From contig JBFWRK010000003.1 of NCBI GenBank assembly GCA_050248955.1, positions 324,170-388,169 of the forward strand: a stretch of 64,000 nucleotides of DNA, given 5' to 3'. The position numbers and the translations under genes are program-made. This document shows positions 59,121 through 64,000 of this stretch, piece by piece (position 1 is the stretch's first letter; each line of letters starts with the position of its first letter). Below the pieces are notes generated by a model. That model was not told the DNA's origin. It searched no databases and saw only the letters and a program-made list of their open reading frames with translations. The DNA comes from JBFWRK01 sp050248955. Lineage in GTDB: Bacteria; Actinomycetota; Acidimicrobiia; Acidimicrobiales; Ilumatobacteraceae.

Positions 59121-60011
59121 ATGCTGCTCGGCGCGATCTTCCCGACCAACGAGATCGGCAACGATCCGATCGCCATCCGGGACTGGGCGCAGGCGGCCGA
59201 AGCGCTCGGCTTCTCCTCGATCATCACCTACGACCACGTCGTCGGTGCCGTGCACGAGGGGAGGGAGCCACCGCTGAGCGGGCCGTACACCGAGCGCGAT
59301 GCGTTCCACGAACCGTTCGTGCTGTTCGGGTTCCTCGCCGCGTCGACGTCGACGATCCAGTTGCAGACCGGCGTGCTCATCGCCCCGCAGCGCCAGACGG
59401 CGCTCATCGCGAAGCAGGCGGCAGAGGTCGACGTGCTCTCCGGTGGCCGGCTCGTGCTCGGACTCGGGACCGGATGGAACTACGTCGAGTACGAGACGCT
59501 CGGGCTCTCGTACGCGCAGCGCGGCCGGTACCTCGACGAACAGGTGGATGTTCTGCGGAAGCTGTTCCGAGAGCCGGTCGTGGACTACTCCGGCAGCTTC
59601 CACCGGATCGACCGAGCCGGCCTCCTGCCACTGCCCGTCCGGGACATCCCGATCTGGTTCGGGGGTGGGAGCGACGCGGCGCTGCGGCGTGCGGCGCGGC
59701 TCGGCGACGGCTTCGTCTTCGCCGGAGCCGGGCGGCGGGTGCGGGCCCAGTGGGAGCAGCTCCAGGGTTTCCTCTCCGAGCAACAGCGCTCGGTCGAGGG
59801 GTTCCCCGTCACGGCGGTCATCGACTACGCGCTCGGGCCGGATGTCTGGATCGAGCAACGCGACGCGTGGACGGCCGTCGGAGGGACGGAGCTCGCGGTG
59901 TCGACGATGGACACCAACGCGCGGTGGCGGGGTGGATCGATGAACGGCTTCACGTCGCCGGCGGAGCACGTCGCCGCACTCGAGCGGTACGCGGCGGCGC
60001 TCAGCGCGTAA
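59121..60011 (+). CDS. LLM-class F420-dependent oxidoreductase
   Basis: A 296-residue luciferase-like enzyme: MLLGAIFPTNEIGNDP, AEALGFSSIITYDHV, TGVLIAPQRQTALIAKQAAE, LGLGTGWNYVEYETLG and IPIWFGGGSDAALRRAARLG are typical of actinobacterial F420-dependent LLM proteins. Divergent from selD with 54 bp between starts; convergent with the amidohydrolase downstream. Substrate unknown. Confidence 0.92.
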   Translation: MLLGAIFPTNEIGNDPIAIRDWAQAAEALGFSSIITYDHVVGAVHEGREPPLSGPYTERDAFHEPFVLFGFLAASTSTIQLQTGVLIAPQRQTALIAKQAAEVDVLSGGRLVLGLGTGWNYVEYETLGLSYAQRGRYLDEQVDVLRKLFREPVVDYSGSFHRIDRAGLLPLPVRDIPIWFGGGSDAALRRAARLGDGFVFAGAGRRVRAQWEQLQGFLSEQQRSVEGFPVTAVIDYALGPDVWIEQRDAWTAVGGTELAVSTMDTNARWRGGSMNGFTSPAEHVAALERYAAALSA

Positions 60012-60032
60012 CGAGCCCGCGAGCACCTCGGG

Positions 60033-60902
60033 TCAGCCGTCGAGACCGAGCACTCGCATCGCGTTGTCGCGCAGGAAGTGCGGCCAGACCTCGTCCTTGA
60101 ACGGCACGTTCGGCATGTCGTCGAAGATCCGCTGCAACGTCAGGCCCATCGGGAAGTAGCCGGCGTAGATGACGCGATCGGCGCCGCGGGTGTTCGCGTA
60201 GTCGATGATCCGCTGGTCGTAGTGCTTCGGCGCGAACGCGCTCGTCGAGTAGTGCAGGTTCGGCCACTTCAGCATCAGCTTGACCATCAGCTCGGTCCAC
60301 GGTTGGCAGCCGTGGCGGGTGACGATGGTGAGCTCGGGGAAGTCGTAGCAGACGATGTCGAGCATCTCGACGTGCTGGCACATGCTCGGCAGTCGCGGGC
60401 CGGGGATCCCGGCGCAGACGAAGATCGGGATGCCGAGCTCCGCGCACGTGGCATAGACCGGATACCACTTCGCGTCGCTGATCGGGATCTGTGGCGTGCA
60501 GCCGGCCGGGAAGGTGCCGACGGCGCGGATGTCGAACTCTGCCTTGAGCCGGCGGATCTTGCGCACCGTGCCGAGGATGTCGTTGGCATCCGCGCTGGTG
60601 GACGCGATGAAGCGGTCGGGGTGCTCGCGCAGCGCCCGTTGGCTGACCGGGTCCTCGCAGCCGACGAGCCCGCGCTCGATGCCGTACTTCGTCATCTCGC
60701 CGAGCGTGACTGCCACGGGATCGACGTCGCCCTCGAGCGCCCCGGGGACGTTCTCCTTGAAGAGGTACTCGACCGGGAACATCGTCTCGCGGCTCTCCGA
60801 GTCCTTGATGTTGCCGCGGAAGAACTCGTAGATCCGCCGGGGATCGGGGTCGGGGAACCCGATCATGCAGTCGATGATCCCGATGTCGGTGGGCATCGTC
60901 AT
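60033..60902 (-). CDS. Amidohydrolase family protein
   Basis: A 289-residue TIM-barrel hydrolase-like protein. IIDCMIGFPDPDPRRIYEFF replaces the usual N-terminal HxH metal motif (IDCMIGF), VTRHGCQPWTELM gives a histidine, and the C-terminal DRVIYAGYFPMGLTLQRI lacks the usual GSDYPH (here AGYFPM). So metal binding may be altered. Follows the larger amidohydrolase (60924) by 21 bp in the same direction, and the two may act together. Confidence 0.82.
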   Translation of the reverse strand: MTMPTDIGIIDCMIGFPDPDPRRIYEFFRGNIKDSESRETMFPVEYLFKENVPGALEGDVDPVAVTLGEMTKYGIERGLVGCEDPVSQRALREHPDRFIASTSADANDILGTVRKIRRLKAEFDIRAVGTFPAGCTPQIPISDAKWYPVYATCAELGIPIFVCAGIPGPRLPSMCQHVEMLDIVCYDFPELTIVTRHGCQPWTELMVKLMLKWPNLHYSTSAFAPKHYDQRIIDYANTRGADRVIYAGYFPMGLTLQRIFDDMPNVPFKDEVWPHFLRDNAMRVLGLDG

Positions 60903-60923
60903 CGCGGTCAGCCCTTCAGCCCT

Positions 60924-62096
60924 TCAGTCGTTCAGCAGCGCGAGCGCGTTGTCGCGCATGACGAGCTTGACCTCGGCCTCGGTGAACCCGTGCAGGTCCT
61001 TCACGAACGCGAGGGGGTCGGCGAGCCCTTCGGCGTGGGGGAAGTCCGAGCCGAACAGCACGTGGTCGACGCCGATCGCCTCTGCGAGGGTTCTGATGTC
61101 GTCCTCGTAGAACGGCGCGACCCAGAGGTGCTCGCGCAGTTGCTCGACCGGATCGCCGTGGAACGCGAGCGGGTTCTGCGCGTAGGCCTTCTTCAGCTTC
61201 TTGAGGAGCGGCGCCACCCAGTCGGCGCCGGCCTCGATCGACGCGACCTTGATCGCGGGGTGGCGGTGGAAGACGCCGTGACACGTCAGCACGGCGAACA
61301 TGTCGAACGGTGCGCGATCGCTCATCATCCCCCGGAGCGGCGAGAACTGGAACGCCTTGAAGTCGCCGGTCGGCTCCCAGTCGTCGATGTACCGGCCGTA
61401 CCCGGCATCACCCGAGTGGAAGGCGACGACGACGCCGGCGGCAGCGGCACGCGACCAGAACGGGTCGTAGACGGTGTCGCCGGGGGAGCGGGTGCGACCG
61501 CCGACCTGCGGCACCGGCGAGGTCCGCATGACGACGACGCGGGCGCCGCGGCTGATCGCCCACTCGAGCTCGGCGACGGCCCAGTCGGGGTCGGCGAGCG
61601 TGATGTACGGCGCGGCGAAGATCCGGTCGCGGTACGCGAAGCCCCAGTCCTCGTCGAGCCAGCGGTTGAACGCGCGGAACGCGGCGAGGAGGGCGGGAAC
61701 GTCGCCCCGGAGCGATTCCTCCATGCCGACCGCCAGCGTGGGGAAGAAGAACGCACCGTCTAGGCCTTGCTCGTCCATCAACGCGAGGCGGGCGTCCCGA
61801 TCGCGGTAGGCGGGATGGATCGGGTCGAGCTCGCCGAACATGGCGCGGATGTCGCTGCCCGCGACCTTCCCCCTGAAGTAGAGATCGAGCGCGCCCGGTT
61901 TCGACACCGGGTCGAAGGTCGGGTTGGGGATGAAGCTGTTCACCTTGCCGCCGACGAGGAGCCGTTGCTTGCCGCCGATCTCGGCCCACTGCATGCACCG
62001 GCGCTCCATCTCCTTCGGAATGTGGCGGATGAAGGCGTCGGTGGCTTCGTAGTAGTGGTTGTCGGCGTCGAAGGGGCGGAAGCCGAGTGGACTCAT
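60924..62096 (-). CDS. Amidohydrolase family protein
   Basis: A 390-residue amidohydrolase-2 protein: FRPFDADNHYYEATDAF (metal-site N-terminus, DxD-N-H), VVAFHSGDAGYGRY (histidine), VLTCHGVFHRHPAIKVASIE and DHVLFGSDFPHAEGL (active-site Asp/His), all in the expected order. Start at ATG 62096; GTG at 62105 adds three residues. Resembles the protein at 380. Divergent from the CoA-disulfide-reductase-like gene over a 77-bp region with a strong palindrome. Confidence 0.9.
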   Translation of the reverse strand: MSPLGFRPFDADNHYYEATDAFIRHIPKEMERRCMQWAEIGGKQRLLVGGKVNSFIPNPTFDPVSKPGALDLYFRGKVAGSDIRAMFGELDPIHPAYRDRDARLALMDEQGLDGAFFFPTLAVGMEESLRGDVPALLAAFRAFNRWLDEDWGFAYRDRIFAAPYITLADPDWAVAELEWAISRGARVVVMRTSPVPQVGGRTRSPGDTVYDPFWSRAAAAGVVVAFHSGDAGYGRYIDDWEPTGDFKAFQFSPLRGMMSDRAPFDMFAVLTCHGVFHRHPAIKVASIEAGADWVAPLLKKLKKAYAQNPLAFHGDPVEQLREHLWVAPFYEDDIRTLAEAIGVDHVLFGSDFPHAEGLADPLAFVKDLHGFTEAEVKLVMRDNALALLND

Positions 62097-62115
62097 GTGC
62101 CGCACCGTAGTGGTT

Positions 62116-62132
62116 TCTGACGACCCGTCAGA
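62116..62132. promoter_or_regulatory. Perfect palindromic operator candidate (TetR-like)
   Basis: TCTGACGACCCGTCAGA: 7-bp arms around ACC, centred in the 77 bp between divergent genes at 62096 and 62174. No regulator gene is adjacent in the window. Confidence 0.45.
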
Positions 62133-62173
62133 CGTCGAGCGTCGTGGGGGTGGTGTCCCGTACGGTGTCGATC

Positions 62174-63508
62174 ATGGCTGAGCGAATCGTGGTGGTCGGG
62201 GGCGATGCCGGTGGGATGACGGCGATCTCGCCGATCAGGAGCGGCAAGCCCGATGCGGAGATCGTCGCGCTCGAGCGCGGCAACTGGACGAGCTACTCGG
62301 CTTGCGGGATCCCGTTCCTCGTCGGTGGCCTCATCGACGGTGGCATCGAGCGGCTGGTGGCGCGCTCGCCCGAGCAGCACCGCCGGAACGGCGTCGACGT
62401 GCGCATGCGTCACGAGGCGATCGGCATCGACACCGGCGCGAGGACGGCCGAGGTGCGCGACCACGTCGGCGGGTCGACGTACACGCTCGGCTTCGACCAG
62501 CTGATGCTCGGAACGGGCGGTCGTCCGATCCGGCCGCCACTACCGGGCATCGATCTGCCGTTCATCCACGGCGTGCAGACGCTCGACGACGCTGCCGACC
62601 TCCTCGCTCACGCCGAGGGCAACCCCGGCCGCGTGGTCGTCGTCGGTGGCGGGTACATCGGGCTGGAGATGGCTGAGGCCTTCCTCCACCGCGGGTGCAC
62701 GTCCACCGTGATCGATGTCAGCCCCTACCCGCTGTCGCTCCTCGATCCGGAGCTCGGCCGGCTCGTCGCCGACGCGATGGAGCGCCACGGTGTCGAGCTC
62801 CGTCTCGGGACCGAGGTGCTCGGCTTCGAGCCGGACATCGTGCGGACGGACGCCGGCGACGTGCCGGCCGATCTGGTGATCCTCGGCATCGGAGTCGCGC
62901 CGAACTCCGAGCTCGCCGCTGACGCGGGCATCGAGCTGGGTGTGAAGGACTCGATCCGCGTCGACGACCGCCAGGAGACATCGGTCGCCGGGATCTGGGC
63001 GGCGGGCGACTGCGCCGAGACGACCCACCTCGTGAGCGGTGAGAAGGTCCACATCGCGCTCGGCACGTACGCGAACCGGCACGCGCGCGTGGCCGGCATC
63101 AACATCGCCGGCGGGAACGCCCGTTCCCAGCCGGTGCTCGGCACGGCGGTGACGAAGCTCTGTGAGCACGAGATCGGGTTGACCGGGCTCAGCTCGAAGC
63201 AAGCGGCAGCGGCCGGGTTCGACGTCATCGGCGCCGTGATCGAGTCGACGACGATCGCCGGGTACCTCCCGGACGCGCCGACGATCACCGTGAAGTTCGT
63301 CGTCGAGCGGGGCAGCGGCCGCCTGCTCGGCGCGCAGATCGTCGGCGGTCGTGGGGCCGCCAAGCGGATCGACACCTGCGCGACCGCGATCACGGCAGGC
63401 ATGGACGTCGAACGCATCGCCGATCTCGACTTCGGCTACGCGCCGCCCTTCTCACCGCTGTGGGACCCTGTCGCCGTGGCTGCCCGCGAGGCCGTCAAGC
63501 ACCTCTGA
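62174..63508 (+). CDS. FAD-dependent CoA-disulfide reductase / NADH oxidase-like
   Basis: A 444-residue pyridine-nucleotide-disulfide oxidoreductase: RIVVVGGDAGGMTAIS (FAD), the single redox cysteine in SYSACGIPFL, NADH motif VVVVGGGYIGLEMAEAF, VAGIWAAGDCAETTHL, and a dimerisation domain at the C-terminus. The lone active cysteine (SxxC) is typical of CoA-disulfide reductases and NADH oxidases. Start at ATG 62174; the longer form begins inside the promoter region. Confidence 0.92.
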   Translation: MAERIVVVGGDAGGMTAISPIRSGKPDAEIVALERGNWTSYSACGIPFLVGGLIDGGIERLVARSPEQHRRNGVDVRMRHEAIGIDTGARTAEVRDHVGGSTYTLGFDQLMLGTGGRPIRPPLPGIDLPFIHGVQTLDDAADLLAHAEGNPGRVVVVGGGYIGLEMAEAFLHRGCTSTVIDVSPYPLSLLDPELGRLVADAMERHGVELRLGTEVLGFEPDIVRTDAGDVPADLVILGIGVAPNSELAADAGIELGVKDSIRVDDRQETSVAGIWAAGDCAETTHLVSGEKVHIALGTYANRHARVAGINIAGGNARSQPVLGTAVTKLCEHEIGLTGLSSKQAAAAGFDVIGAVIESTTIAGYLPDAPTITVKFVVERGSGRLLGAQIVGGRGAAKRIDTCATAITAGMDVERIADLDFGYAPPFSPLWDPVAVAAREAVKHL

Positions 63509-63518
63509 CCGACACCGC

Positions 63519-63911
63519 TCAGGAGCTGTGGCGGTCGACGATGGCGAGGAACTCGTCGACCGCCGAGCGCCGGCAGCGCACCGCGATCTGGCCAGCGGGG
63601 ACCCTGACGGGGTCCTTCCGGCTGACACCGAGACGGACGTCGATCCCGGCCGCGCGCGCGTCGGCGAGGATGCGATCGACCGTCGGCCGGTCGAGTGCGA
63701 GCAGCACGTTGACCGTGCCCCTCCGGTACCGCCTGCGGTCGTAGAGCAGGAGCGCGAGCAGCAGCAGGCCACAGCCGATGAACGGCGCGAGGAGGATCGA
63801 CATGTCCGCGAAGCTCGTGATCCCGACGCCGAGCGCGACGCCGCCGACGGCCACCAGGACCCAGACCGGTGTCGCGAGCTCCATCGTCCGGAACGGGCTC
63901 GAGGCGGTCAC
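63519..63911 (-). CDS. Hypothetical small membrane protein
   Basis: A 130-residue protein not recognised. Two hydrophobic helices at about 15-32 and 41-58, then a basic linker (LLYDRRRYRRG) and a compact cytosolic tail of about 65 residues (LDRPTVDRILADARAAGID, VRCRRSAVDEFLAIVDRHSS) with a ferredoxin-like beta-alpha pattern. GTG 63911 taken as start; ATG 63884 is possible. Convergent with the oxidoreductase (10 bp). Nothing clear is seen from 63912 to the window end. Confidence 0.7.
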   Translation of the reverse strand: MTASSPFRTMELATPVWVLVAVGGVALGVGITSFADMSILLAPFIGCGLLLLALLLYDRRRYRRGTVNVLLALDRPTVDRILADARAAGIDVRLGVSRKDPVRVPAGQIAVRCRRSAVDEFLAIVDRHSS

Positions 63912-64000
63912 GGGCCGGGACCGTACCGCAGCTGTGCTCGATTACGGTTGCCGATGGTGATCCGTGGAGCACGACGGGGCGTCGCATGACGCGGGGGTTC

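Noticed and set aside
63986..64000. ATG near the window end as the start of another gene
   Set aside because: Only five codons are visible and there is no clear ribosome site, so nothing can be said.
1..64000. tRNA, rRNA, transposase or prophage genes
   Set aside because: None recognised on either strand; the intergenic regions are too short or lack cloverleaf features.

Overview
The window is very GC-rich, gene-dense DNA from an actinobacterium. An Acidimicrobiia (Ilumatobacter-like) source is the best guess, inferred from content and not proven: a cytochrome P450 with its amidohydrolase and ferredoxin, two luciferase-like (LLM) oxidoreductases, a full Tad pilus locus, a phosphoribosyltransferase/hydrolase fusion next to a DUF1876 protein, MprAB-like signalling, and very frequent ATGA/GTGA stop-start overlaps. 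A run of exactly 100 N at 39443-39542 shows it is a scaffold from an assembly. I saw no rRNA, tRNA, CRISPR array, IS element or phage gene.

Layout. 1-3203: a truncated TetR gene diverging from an amidohydrolase, P450 and ferredoxin cassette. 3238-4204: a tautomerase and a TetR regulator diverging from a promoter pair with duplicated operators. 4418-9579: an orphan chemoreceptor, an aldo/keto reductase, a cupin, and an ECF sigma factor coupled to a membrane-anchored kelch-like propeller. 9590-12594: a phosphoribosyltransferase/hydrolase fusion and a DUF1876 protein behind a DosR-box-like palindrome, then a membrane alpha/beta hydrolase. 12673-24639 (all minus): a Tad/Flp pilus operon led by a histidine kinase and a LuxR-type regulator, then flp, tadE, tadG-like, cpaB, cpaE/tadZ, cpaF/tadA, a VWA-tadB fusion, tadC, a DnaB-like ATPase and a prepilin peptidase. 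24755-47564: an exopolysaccharide region with epimerase, two GT4 glycosyltransferases, chain-length protein, polymerase, flippase, deacetylase and initiating phosphoglycosyltransferase, plus four P-loop kinase-like proteins of unknown substrate. Inside it on the plus strand lie a secreted metallophosphatase-like protein that has lost its catalytic motifs and a giant secreted propeller/PKD-repeat protein sharing a C-terminal domain with it. 47607-51176: two ABC ATPases and two permeases. 51211-57849: an LLM oxidoreductase, a flavoprotein, ApbE, an FMN-binding protein, a heme-b ferric-reductase-like membrane protein and a two-component system, together suggesting an extracytoplasmic flavin electron route. 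57972-63911: SelD, a second LLM protein, two amidohydrolases, a CoA-disulfide-reductase-like enzyme and a small membrane protein.

Taken together, the middle 35 kb look like surface biology: pilus assembly, polysaccharide synthesis and export, and large secreted adhesin-like proteins. The flanks carry small-molecule oxidation genes under TetR-type control. The most unusual items are the pseudo-phosphatase and giant-protein pair, the sugar transferase whose membrane part is replaced by a glycosyltransferase-like domain, the paired kinase families in the polysaccharide loci, the DnaB-like ATPase inside the pilus operon, and the DosR-like box.
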